Positions 22,426 to 35,300 of a stretch of 64,000 bases of DNA are shown one piece after another; position 1 is the first letter of the stretch, and the number at the start of each line of letters is the position of its first letter. This stretch comes from Notospermus geniculatus. Its lineage: Eukaryota; Nemertea; Pilidiophora; Heteronemertea; Lineidae. Under the pieces are notes generated by a model. It saw only the letters and a program-made list of their open reading frames with translations, did not search any database and was not told the DNA's origin. The position numbers were made by a program, and so were the translations under genes. Location of the stretch: the NCBI GenBank assembly GCA_002633025.1, contig NMRB01000100.1, forward strand, positions 241,009 through 305,008, written 5' to 3'.

Positions 22426-23136
22426 GGTCTCATTGCTCCCCCTCCCCTAAAGAAAAACTGACATTAGATCAATATCCTTCGGCCTACATGTATGTACTTC
22501 CGGTATTAACTTGGCCACTGACTCACTCTGCTAGAATACTCCCAAGGGTCGGCTCTCGTTGGAGTATTTGCCACCCCCACCTTCATCCCTCAGGGCCCAT
22601 AAATCTAAAACATCCTTGAAAACAGACAAAATGATAATCGTTACCAAAAAAGAAATATGCTGTAATAATCCAGTACTGTTAATTGATATGGCCTTCCGTG
22701 AGTGGTTATACTTGTGGTTGTTGAGATTGATTGATCTGTGCGTGTTCATGTTGTGGGCGTTTGTGACAGCACAACTATGGGTGCATCGATTCCACCTGTG
22801 TGAATGTTCAGTGTGTGCTTGAGAGTGCTGCACCTCATTAACCCTTTTAGTACTACGGTACATGCTCATTTGGCTTCTTCAAGGAGGGTGGATTGACATT
22901 TTTTTGGACATCCTTTGTGGAGTCCATCAATTTACCAATAAAGGGCCACGATATTCACACTTTTTGCCGGCACCACCGGCAGTGATTGCATCATTCTCCA
23001 ATACCGTACGTACTTTGCCTTTCGCCCCAGCGTAGGAGAATATATGATTACAATACTTTGCATACGTGGAAACCCTATGAACGAGAGTTGTTCTATTTTG
23101 CCACTTCCTCATGATTTTCATTTCTTATACTTTCAG

Positions 23137-23321
23137 GTCCAGCCACCGTTAGAATGGTGTCAAACAATGGACCGCCGATGCCCATGCCGATGCAGGTCCC
23201 ACCGGGACATATGGTACAACAAATCGTCGACGAAAACGGCATCTTGACACATGTTATATTATCGCAACAGCCTCCGGGGCCGGGAATGGGGCCTAGCCCT
23301 CCTATGACTGTAGGTTACTAT
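23137..23321 (+). CDS. FNDC3: FNDC3 exon: N-terminal proline-rich part
   Basis: The acceptor is tatactttcag and the donor is tat|gtaagt. Read in phase 1 it gives PATVRMVSNNGPPMPMPMQ then VPPGHMVQQIVDENG, parallel to vertebrate FNDC3A 'GPAQVPMMSPNG...VPPGYAPQVIEDNG'. The reading frame is open upstream of the ATG at 23154, so this is more likely an internal exon than the start. It ends in phase 0. Confidence 0.88.
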
Positions 23322-26300
23322 GTAAGTATGAAGATTGGTTGTCAAGCCGGGAAACTGAAATTCAACCAACACTCGCATATTTGTAATGCATCCATTCATA
23401 CAGTTCTGATATCGTCTGCTCTGAATTTCTTAAAAGTAGGGAAGAAAATTTGAAAGAATGTTCTTCGATCACGACTATCAGTTGAAGCATTTGCGTTCAT
23501 AACATTTTCATTCATTTCTTGGTAGATGCAGAAGAAGAGAATTAACGTGCATAAGTGCTTGAAGGGTTTGCCACAAGGTGATGATGATTTCCCGAGGGAT
23601 TAGATGGACACAAGACCTTAGCTATAGCCCCTGCCCTCCCTCACTACAAAAACAGAGTCCTACCCATGACCTGAATTATTCCAGAATCCAGTTTGTCTGG
23701 TGAACTCAGCCCCAGACAGAACAATAACATCTTGCCACTCTTTTTTCCACCTCTTTCCTCATTGTTGCTATTATAACTCTTCTAGGCCTAATCGTTGGTT
23801 TAAAAAGTGCTGACCCAGATTATCGGCATTTTTCCGTCAGGGAAAAGACATATTTCAAAGGAATGCGCCTTTAATTGGTTGAGTAATTTCACTTTGAACC
23901 CAGAATCTGGGCCTGGGCCTGAGCAGCTAGCAAGTCCGGGAGCAGGGCAATTACTTGTGTTTACAGACCAGGCATTGACAAAAGTACAAGTCCCATCTCT
24001 TGCATCTGAAACTTCATGCATTCTGGAAAATCTTTGGGGCTTCCTGGCATTGTGTGAATATAGAGGCGTTGCATATATTGTCACAAGCCACCATGCTGGA
24101 GGACACATGCTGCAGAGGCGCAGCGAAATGAGCCATGCATGCCCCAATGACGTTACGTCAAACAGTGGTGTGGCGCACTTCACGCGTCTCGGTCGGCTCA
24201 CACCTCTGCGCCCTGTGTCTCCCAGAATGGCCACCAGGATGACGTCATTGCGAAGCCTCGTGAGAACTGAAGTGAGAGCTGAAGGAAAGCGAGGTGCACA
24301 GAGGAAACCAATGCTGTCAAAAAGAGTTTGCCTTCTCTATCACATGACGAATGAGTCCGACCAGGGTTCAAACCCAGAATCTGAGTGTGACAGGTGCCGA
24401 TGTTTCTACTGCACCACTCTGACACAGCAATAAATTGTGATCAGGGGCATTGTTATGAATGATTGCATCTTCAAGTTCTGCAGCCTCACCTTCATCGCCC
24501 AATGATTTCTCCGATGATCCAGGTGGTCAACCCTGGCGCTTGCCGAGGCAACCAGACACTGATCTTCAATTCCATTTCCTCTTTTTGTGTTCCAGTTGCC
24601 GTCTGTTCATCTCGACCTGCGTTTGATCTGTCTGGCTCCGTTGGGAAAATTCAAGCTCTTTGTTGTCAATTTTTCTTTTTCGTCGATCGAGGTTGCAAAT
24701 GAGGCTGTGTATTCTTAAATCATGAGCTTATGATGAAGTGAATTTTTAAAATCTCGTACGCGGCGATGTTTGGCAAAAACTGTCCAGGGTATTTTTCACA
24801 TGATGCGTGAATCATTTCCTGGAGTGCAGTGTAACATTAGTACACTCCTCACCTCTGGTTGCGTGCATTTACAAAAAGAAGGTATTATTATCTTCCAAGT
24901 CTTTGATTCTCTGTTCGACTCTTATTTCATAAGTAAGTTGAAGTAAGTTGTACCCAGTTGACTCTTGCGTAAAGAAGCTTTAGTACTTGCTGTGTCTTTG
25001 GCTCTACATGTAGCTGCCTTGAGTTGAAGCATCACCCCACGTTTGACTAGTGGGGCCACGGTGGTGTAGTGGTTCGGGCCTCCGACTAGCGGTCAGAGGG
25101 TCCCGGGTTCGAATCCCACTGGGCGTGAGACTTTGGGCAAGTCTCTTTGCCTCACTGGCCTCTCTCCACCCAGGTGTATAAATGGGTACCAGTCGGAAAT
25201 GCTCGGATTGTAGTGCTGAATGAGCAGCTCATCTGAGTTCTACTGAAAGGTTTCAGGATAGACTGGGGTTAAAGTGTAAAGTTGGATGACACCTCTAAAC
25301 TTTTTTTTAGTGGTCCTAAACAATCAACTCTGGCTTTGGGATTCTCTGTTTGGTGACCTATAGGCGGCACCCTTCCACAAGGTTATCAGGGAATTTTCTG
25401 ATCCTGTCTCCAGATTCTGGCCAGTGCTGCCCAAAGATGTTGAAGTCGGAGCACTCGGCCGCAAGACATCTGTGATAGATTGGAACAATGGCCTCTTAGC
25501 ACTGACTAGGACGTCACCCAGGAAACAAAGAGCAATGTCTAGTCATATCGGCTGCACCAAGGATCTGCGAGGCATACTGATAATCTGTCCAATGTCGATA
25601 ATTTCTTGGGGGTATATGGAGCCCTATGGAGATGGAAATGTGTGTAACTTGACCTTTTCAAAGTATTCCTTCTCCTTCTGTCAGTGACATTTAGGTTATC
25701 CTCCCTGGGGCGCCTACCTAAGTGTCCTTGGTCTCAAAGGCTCCATGACTTTTCCTAGACAGTACATCTGTGGTCTTGTAATACCTTGACAAAATGTTCA
25801 GATGGCTTTGCCAGGTTGGTGGCTGATTCTTGACACTTTCGACGAGTGGATCAGCTCATCATTTTCGGTATTATGTGGAATCTTCATGCATTACATTGAC
25901 TTTGACCTTCAGGGATAGACTTTGACCTTCAAGGATAGACTTTGACCTTCAAGGATAGACTTTGACCTTCAAGGATAGACTTTGACCTTCACGGATGGAT
26001 TTTGACCTTCCAGGATTGACCTTGGCCTTCAAGGATTGAGTTCGACCTTCCAGGATTGACTTGGATCTTCAAGGATTGACTTCGAATTTAAAGGATTGAC
26101 CTTGTCTGGTCAATCCATGAATGCAGAAGTGCAAAAAGAGCACCTAAACCCAGGTTTCCATCAATGGGTCAAAAACTCCCTGCGTGTGTGGATGATTTCC
26201 TCTTGGTGCCAGACAGATGCGAGTCATTTCCCACTCCAGCTTTCACCCCATTTAATCTTGAGTCGCGGGACGATAATGCATTGATGGAGCATCCGTCGTC

Positions 26301-29300
26301 TATTCTCAGAGACAACTTGGCTGTCGCTTGTCCTCGCTTGAATAGTAAATGGTTGGTACCGACTCAATTTGATTGGCTTCCCACGTAGACATGTTCCAAC
26401 GATGTTATCAAAGGTTGTGAGAAATGATCAGTACCCACTACCGCTCATACGCTGTCGTGTCTCATTGTTGTTTCAGAACAAGCGGACCCACTGTTGATTT
26501 GTTCTTCTACTTTTCATGCACGTAAAGCTGTGCAACTGCAAGGATTTGTAGCTGCACTACCGTAGAGATTCACAGTTGTGCTATTGCAAAGATATTTACT
26601 GCTCTTCTACCTTAGAGGTTTATAATGTAGCTCAGCTATCCTAGAGATTTATTGCTGTGCTACCCGAAAAATTTACTGCTGTGCTACCGCCGAAATTTGC
26701 TGTTGTGCTACTGCATAGCAGTGATTCCATTCCATGCATGCATAGTTTGTCCATTCGGCATCAATACACCGATTTCATATCTCGCACGATCACAGCGCCC
26801 CTGGTAGAATTTCTGACGGCCACGTCCGTTTTCAACCTCACTACCAGGAGTATGGGCCAAAATTGCCTAGATCGAGGTTGAATTGCGTGCATTGGTCCCA
26901 AATGCCGCCATCAGGGGATGGAACCCTAGTGGCGGTATCGGGAACCAACACGTTTTTCAACCTCGATCTAGGAAATATTTGCCTTACTCCTGATAGTGAG
27001 GTTGAAAACATAAGTGGCCGTCAGAAATTCTACCAGGGGCACTGCAATCGAGCGAGATGTGTATGCAAGTTGGCCTATTAGGCGATAAAAGAGGGCGTGC
27101 CAGCCAATATGCTCTCCCCCTCGTCCAAAGTCTGCACATGTATCTCTGCATAAAAGATACATTCAAAATAGTTTGGTTCTAACTGTGTACCGGGTAACTG
27201 TGAGATGCTGTTGTCCGACACACAGATAGACAGACAGGCAACAAATGAAAGAAACTGTCTGTCATGTTATCCTCTGACTGTCATCTGTAATCTTCGTGGC
27301 GAGACAGTTGGGCCGCTGCTGGTGTCCCAATCTTACTCTGAGCTCTCATTCAACTGACACTGCCTTCCAAACAAACCTATCAGGATTCAGATAATTGTGA
27401 CTTTTAATCTTCCCTATGCAGATTCGTAGTTGCCGACTGTCGCGGCGAATGTCTAGATGATGATGTTGACACAATATTCCGTGACAGTGCGCAGATTCCG
27501 GGTGTCTCCATACGTGATAATAGCTGCATGTGGTGCATTCACATCTGAATGCGTAAAGAAGAGCTGGCAAGGAGCCAGTGACTTATGTCTTCGAGTGACA
27601 AAAGAATTTTGCCATTTCCGATAAAAAGTAAAGATACTTAAAAATGTTCTCCACATTCTGTTGTCATGAATGAACTCCCGGTTGTTTTTTGACGGTGACC
27701 TAGCTTTGGAATAACCCGATGTTGATGTTTTTATGCGTTCGGCTTGATAGGTATCTGCTGCTGCCATGTTCTTTCCTGCCCGAGAATGAAAACCAGGTTA
27801 CCTCTTTAATTTACACACAAGTGGTAGTGGATCCAGGGTCACTGAAAGGAGGGCAACCATGGAGCTTCCGTTTCAGCCTCCATTTTGTGGCTGGTTATTA
27901 TCCCTGCAACGGAATAGTTCTGGACGAAACGGAACAGAAATGAAAAGGCGGACTGACTGTAAAACAGGAATGGTCCTCCGGGTGCTTGGTTTGACAATTT
28001 GTGGTTCGGCCTACGCTTCAAGCTTTGGCTGTCTCTGACGTCCGTAATTCGTCATAACAGACGAAGTGATGGCCTTCAATATTATCGAGATAGCAAAATG
28101 ATGTTCGATTCCCGATTTAATCAAAGTACATGTAGTTATCTGGTGTGGCTGCCAATCTGACATCCATAAACATGAAAAAGATGGACTTTTAGGTCTATCT
28201 TTAATAGCCCAGATAGGAGTCGGCAGGATTTGTATTGTGCTGTTAGAACCTACTGTACTGCACATTGAGGCCTGCTGGTACTGGAATTCAAAGGTTAGGC
28301 AGATGGTCATTTCGCTGCCGTCCACCCATCAGAATATCATGCAGACTATCATCTATTCCGTGGTCGACATGGATACTGCTCGTCTCACCATACACCTCCC
28401 TACTAATCATTTTTGCATCGATTCATTGACTTCTACACGATGCCTGTAGGTGGCAGCAATCGAGCGGCTCATTTCCTAGAAGTTGATGATGTGTAATGTT
28501 ATTGTTTGGTGCTACCCAGCCGCAGTTCTAGTTATTAACTCTCTGCTTCCTGAGAATTCAGATTACTCATGTACTTTACATCAGACATGTCAGAATATGG
28601 TATACTCATTACGGGATCACCAGATTTGGTTTTCATACCTGCATCTTTTGCAATGCGTACCAAGAAATGAATGAAAAATGGAAATATTTTAAACAAAATT
28701 TCTTCCACTAATAAATATACAGAACTTTCATTCAATTTTTTATTCCAGAAGTTATCAGCTTTTGAGAAATTCACAGCAGACGATATCGTCAGCTCACAGC
28801 AGTGATTGTCGTCTGCTCAGCCCATGTGCAAGATGAATTGAATTCATATGTGAACGAATCAATAATGAATCTACTTCGATTGTCCTGCCATCTGTTAATA
28901 CTATGAGATGTGTTCTGTTGAATGGTGTATGGGTTATGTTATTGAAAATTTCACAGGATTTAGTGTCATGCTATGTAACTTCATCAGTTTGAAGCTTAAA
29001 AACTGCTTTTATTCCATTCCAGGGTGGACCAAACAGCCCTCCACAGCAAGTCTACCCGACATGCCCGACATATGGACCACAGTACTCTGCGCATTACCCG
29101 AACCAGTACCCACCTCAGCCCCATCAGCCACATCACGGTGCGCCACCCCACATGCACCACGTGCCGCCACCACACATGCATAGTACGCCACCCCCTCATC
29201 AGTGTAATAACCACAGTCATGCGCACCAACATATACACCCAACACAAGGTGAGTTAGGATTATTTCCTCATATCATAAGACACTGAAATGATCCCACTTG

Positions 29301-32300
29301 CTCTTTACCTTGATAATGACAATTTCTGAAATGGTCCCCTGTATTGGTCATCTTCAACTTTGATTTCTGAGATGGTCCCTTCAGTTTGCCATTATTACTG
29401 TTGACTCGAGCTTCTGAGATGGCCCCAAGCCTTTTTCACTTGCCGTTCATCTTTGACAGGTGGTTCTGAGATGGTCCCTCACCACTTGCCGCTTACGTTC
29501 TTCATAGGTGGGCGTAATCCCTCACTGTCTGAATTCTTCTGAGATGGTCCCCCTTTGCTCTTTTCCTCAGCTGAGATGACCCCCTTCCTAAACGCTTGTG
29601 ATTTACTGAATCAATAAACCAATAAGCCAGATTTCCTCAAATTCACTTGAATTACCAACAATTTTCAAAAGTGCTTCCAGACATCTCGTGCTAGTGTGCC
29701 TAGCATGGGATCTGTACTATTGCCAAATGTTCAGAAACACTTTTTGTCCCTGATTTAAATTTTCTGCAAAATTAGATCTAATTCAGATAATTTTCATGGT
29801 TAAATTTATTGAGCGTTTAAAAGAAAACGGTTTCGTACATTAGTATAGGAAGGATGTGCAGTTGATGTTGTCGGCAGAATTCACCGTTAGTTGAATTATG
29901 TAAATTGCATTTCTAACCCGTATAAGTGAATACCGTATGCAAGCAAAAGGCTACGATTACTTAGAGATAGAGGGTATACGGACGTGACGGTTTTACAAAG
30001 GCTTCATGAAGGGTTTGCGACCGTGACGCCGTTGGCGTTGTTAACTGGTGTGTCCATACACAGTGTTCCTCAGTGTTTCCGCTTGGAGGGGGGGGGACAG
30101 GGGGATGTCCCCCCTTAAAAAGTCAAAATTTGTATTTTTGACCAAGAATTCTGTCAAATTTTCTCTTTATCCCCCCCCTAAAAAAAATTCCTGGCGGAAA
30201 CACTGTTCCTCTATGTAATCGCGGCCTAACATTGCATCTACAGCTTTATGGTTAGGATGCAGACATCTTTCCAACCAGAAGTAATCATTGCCAATGAAAG
30301 GCAACATGTACAGGAAAATTTGTGACAACATGTCCCCTCACGTCCGACCCACCTGCACCTTTGTAGAGGTTTCACTCAGAACGTTATGTATCAATAGGTC
30401 TTCAAGGATTCAGCCGTGCTGCGTGACAAAGAACTAAGAACACAGCCGCCTGCGAAAAGTTCAGTTTGATGTAAACGCATATTGGTCTTTTTTTCCGTTT
30501 CATTGATGTCTGAGGGTGGGATATCCAGTTACATTTTAATAATGTTTTCCCAGGCCTTCGTCATCTCTAGTTTGTGCTTAATGAACCTGTTCGTCAACAA
30601 TTTATGTCCTTGTTGTGCTGTTCTGCAGGTGCATGTGAACGTTATGTCAATGAGAAAAATGAGAAGTTTTTGGTTCAATATTGAGTTTTGAGAGCCGAGC
30701 ATGCACTGACAATATTGGGTGAAGGAGGAAACCTGGAGTGCCCAGGTCGATTGTACGTTGCCAGAGGGAGTCACCCTCTACCACATGAGAAATTGGTTCA
30801 AAACTGGGGATCGAACCCTGAACCTCAGCAGTGTCAGGTGTCGATTACCACTGCGCCACTCTGACAGCCCAAGTTTTGCTTGAATCTGGCAGTTATACCT
30901 AGACAAACCTCTGACTGTTCCCTCATTTCCATTGGTTACTGTTGACCTCGAGGTTCACCTGAGGTGCCATTGCCAAAGACAGCTGACTGCAAGGCCCATG
31001 GGCCTCTTGTCAAAGTCAGCTGAGCACAAGCACATGGACCTCTTGTCAAAGTCAGCTGAGCAAAAGGCCCATGGGCCTCATGTCAAAGTCAGCTGAGAAC
31101 TAGGCCCATGTTCCTCTTGTTCAAGGCAACATTGGCCCATTGTTTCGACATGCAACAGGTGGTCAATGTAAATAAGATATTTTTATGAATCTTACATTAG
31201 ATTACCTGTATTTGTTACCAGTCACAATACTGTCTGAACATGAAATTTATGATTATGCCACTTCAAACTCGGGTGCCCAATACAATAGGCCCCTAAAAAC
31301 AGGCCCTAGTGAGTGAGTTGGTAACGTCTTGGACAGCATAACCTCTGAATCACCTTCAATAGGAGCAGACAGCTGCGCGTATTGCCAAAAGATGGCAGCA
31401 AAGTTCTAGCAGACTAATGCAGGGCTTTCATTAATTTCTGATGTCAGGGTGTCATTGACTTCCACCGTTTTTTCCCAATGCGTCAATGACTCCCATCCCT
31501 GGAGACCAATGCATCACCTGACTCCCTCATTTTGTGGTCAATGCGTATTGCCTTATTCACCATTATATATAGTCTGATCTGTTTTCCATTTTTGACATGA
31601 CGACTATTGTCTGTGTTTGTATCAAAAACTTCAAATAAGACACTGGTTTTCTCTTGCTTGTTGGTACCTTACATCATAAATCAATGGGTCTTCTCGCGAG
31701 GGACAGGCCGGAAAACAATGTTCACGGATTTAAATAGAGTAAGCTGCCACGCCATACAGAACAGACAGAAAGCCACGTGCTATGATAAAAGTCACGAAAA
31801 TGAATGGTGACGTCAGCGGTGTTGCCGCCTGGTGCTGAGTCATTGTGTGATCAGTGTATTGTGTGGAGAGATGAACGCGATCNNNNNNNNNNNNNNNNNN
31901 NNNNNNNNNNNNNNNNNNNNNNNNNNNNNNNNNNNNNNNNNNNNNNNNNNNNNNNNNNNNNNNNNNNNNNNNNNNNNNNNNNNNNNNNNNNNNNNNNNNN
32001 NNNNNNNNNNNNNNNNNNNNNNNNNNNNNNNNNNNNNNNNNNNNNNNNNNNNNNNNNNNNNNNNNNNNNNNNNNNNNNNNNNNNNNNNNNNNNNNNNNNN
32101 NNNNNNNNNNNNNNNNNNNNNNNNNNNNNNNNNNNNNNNNNNNNNNNNNNNNNNNNNNNNNNNNNNNNNNNNNNNNNNNNNNNNNNNNNNNNNNNNNNNN
32201 NNNNNNNNNNNNNNNNNNNNNNNNNNNNNNNNNNNNNNNNNNNNNNNNNNNNNNNNNNNNNNNNNNNNNNNNNNNNNNNNNNNNNNNNNNNNNNNNNNNN

Positions 32301-35300
32301 NNNNNNNNNNNNNNNNNNNNNNNNNNNNNNNNNNNNNNNNNNNNNNNNNNNNNNNNNNNNNNNNNNNNNNNNNNNNNNNNNNNNNNNNNNNNNNNNNNNN
32401 NNNNNNNNNNNNNNNNNNNNNNNNNNNNNNNNNNNNNNNNNNNNNNNNNNNNNNNNNNNNNNNNNNNNNNNNNNNNNNNNNNNNNNNNNNNNNNNNNNNN
32501 NNNNNNNNNNNNNNNNNNNNNNNNNNNNNNNNNNNNNNNNNNNNNNNNNNNNNNNNNNNNNNNNNNNNNNNNNNNNNNNNNNNNNNNNNNNNNNNNNNNN
32601 NNNNNNNNNNNNNNNNNNNNNNNNNNNNNNNNNNNNNNNNNNNNNNNNNNNAAAATTTGTGACAACATGTCCCCTCACGTCCGACCCACCTGCACCTTTG
32701 TAGAGGTTTCACTCAGAACGTTATGTATCAATAGGTCTTCAAGGATTCAGCCGTGCTTTGCGACAAAGAACTAAGAACACAGCCGCCTGTGGAAAGTTCA
32801 GTTTGATGTAAACGCATATTGGTCTTTTTTCCGTTTCATTGATAGGTCTTCAAGGATTCAGCCGTGCTTTGCGACAAAGAACTAAGAACACAGCCACCTG
32901 TGGAAAGTTCAGTTTGATGTAAACGCATATTGGTCTTTTTTTCCGTTTCATTGATGTCTGAGGGTGGGATATCCAGTTACATTTTAATAATGTTTTCCCA
33001 GGCCTTCGTCATCTCTAGTTTGTGCTTAATGAACCTGTTCGTCAACGATTTATGTCCTTGTTGTGCTGTTCTGCAGGTGCATGTGAACGTTATGTCAATG
33101 AGAAAAATGAGAAGTTTTTGGTTCAATATTGGGTTTTGAGAGCCCAGCATGCACTGACAATATTGGGTGAAGGAGGAAACCTGGAGTGCCCAGGTCGATT
33201 GTGTGTTGCCAGAGGGAGTCACCCTCTACCACATGAAGAATTGGCTCAAAACTGGGGATCGAACCCTGAACCTCAGCAGTGACAGGTGCTGATTACCACT
33301 GCGCCACTCTGACACCCAAGTTTTGCTTGAATCTGGCAGTTATAGGCCTACCTAGACAAACCTCTGACTGTTCCCTCATTTCCATTGGTTACTGTAATGT
33401 CCTCGAGGTTCACCCGAGGTGCCATTGCCAAAGACAGCTGACTCCGGCACATGGACCTCTTGTCAAAGTCAGCTGAGCACAAGGCACATGGACCTCTTGT
33501 CAAAGTCAGCTGAGAACTAGGCCCATGTTCCTCTTGTTCAAGGCAACATTGGCCCATTGTTTTGACATGCAACAGGTGGTCAATGTAAATAAGATATTTT
33601 TATGAATCTTACATTAGATTACCTGTATTTGTTACCAGTCACAATACTGTCTGAACATGATATTTATGATTATGCCACTTCAAACTCGGGTGCCCAATAC
33701 AATAGGCCCCTAAAAACAGGCCCTCGTGAGTGAGTTGGTAACGTCTTGGACAGCATAACCTCTGAATCACCTTCAATAGGAGCAGACAGCTGCACGTATT
33801 GCCAAAAGATGGCAGCAAAGTTCTAGCGGACTAATGTACAGGAAAGTCCATGTGATTGGTGCTCCATCAAGAATGAATGGGTCCGCTATATGCATTGAAT
33901 TTGGCCGTAGTGACACCTATTGGTCAACTCACTGACAGCTCCCATTCAAGGATACCTTTGAATCTGTGAGGTATCTGGAAGAGGTTATAATAAAGAGAAA
34001 TCATCAATGTGTGACTGAACTTTGTTATGTGCTTAATAGAGAGGTTTCTCTCAAGTTATCCACAAAGGGAGGTCCCACTTTAAAATATTCAGCCAGGAAA
34101 AGTGCCTTTGTTGTATTGAAACCGACATCAATCATTCCAGATTGTTATGTGGCATTATGTGGACACGGGCCTATAGGCCGAATATTATCAGCCATGAAAT
34201 CAGCATATCATTCAATTATATGCAACACCTGCTGTGATTATTGATTTTTCCCTGCACAGAAATCAATGATGTCATCAGTTTCTGTACAAGTCTTGATGTG
34301 TCAAGTTTACAGGCTTGTGCATAGGCCCAACTTGATTTTATCCCTGTTGGCATATGTCGCAGCTGCCCCCTATACCTACCCAGTGCCAGTAGCTGTCACC
34401 CAGGTTTCAAGCTGTCAGTTGTTGGTATGTACCCATTTTCTGCGCGAGGTGGCAGTTTGCTTAAACCTTTAATGCAATTTTTCACAACATTTGGTTGACC
34501 CATAAAAGTGGTTTCCTTCACACTGTATACATACATGTTTACATATCCAGCTGTACTGAGTTAAAAATCCAATAGTGTTTTGATTAGATTTCATTGATTT
34601 AGCATTTTGGGTCTCAGAATTTGATATCATGTGCTGTGCAATAGCATTGTTTGTCCATATCATGTGGATGATATCCAACGTACCTGTTCTGAAAAAAATG
34701 AAAATGAAAATGATACCATGGCACGTGATCGCCATTGTTGAAATTTGCAACCAAATCCTGCTGTTTTGATTGGCACTGAAGATTAAATTTCACTCAAAAA
34801 TATTTCTCAATAGCCTGAAGCCTTTTGATGACTAGGTGTCATTGTCGTCAATATCATTCTAACTTGGCTGCAGTTGCTAGTGTTGAATACTAGACAAATG
34901 CATTTCAGTTTCTGACACTCTGTCCTGGATTACAGTTTTCGGTTCATGTGGTACCATCTGTGTCTTCATCAACCATTATATATCTACAAAGACACCTAAA
35001 ATTTGTGCAATTAAACACTGTATAGAAACGAAACGAAATCCCATGTGATGCACGAGTGTGTTTCACATAAATAATACCAACAGATTCATATGCACAATGT
35101 ATCATATCATGTACAGGTTCTTGGGCACTGATAGGATGAAATGTAGAGAAAGGCTCCAGGGAAAGTGGGCGTAGTTTAAGTGATGTATATATTATAAAAA
35201 TCTGATTTGTTTCTTGCCTGAGGCCACAAACGAAGTCCATTGTCTGAGCATAGATCATGCAAAAAGACATTGATCAGTGATCACGGTGGTTATTTGCACC

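Larger units (their letters stand above)
23322..29022 (+). other. FNDC3: FNDC3 intron
   Basis: It is a 5.7-kb intron holding two SINEs, the 20-bp minisatellite and a foldback element. No further exon was recognised. Confidence 0.75.

Noticed and set aside
28996-29257. Antisense and shifted frames across the His/Pro-rich exon
   Set aside because: They are shadows of the coding exon caused by its biased codon composition; splice sites and homology support only the + strand phase-0 reading.
31730-32712. Long open frames of 275-312 codons on both strands
   Set aside because: They exist only because the N gap has no stop codons.
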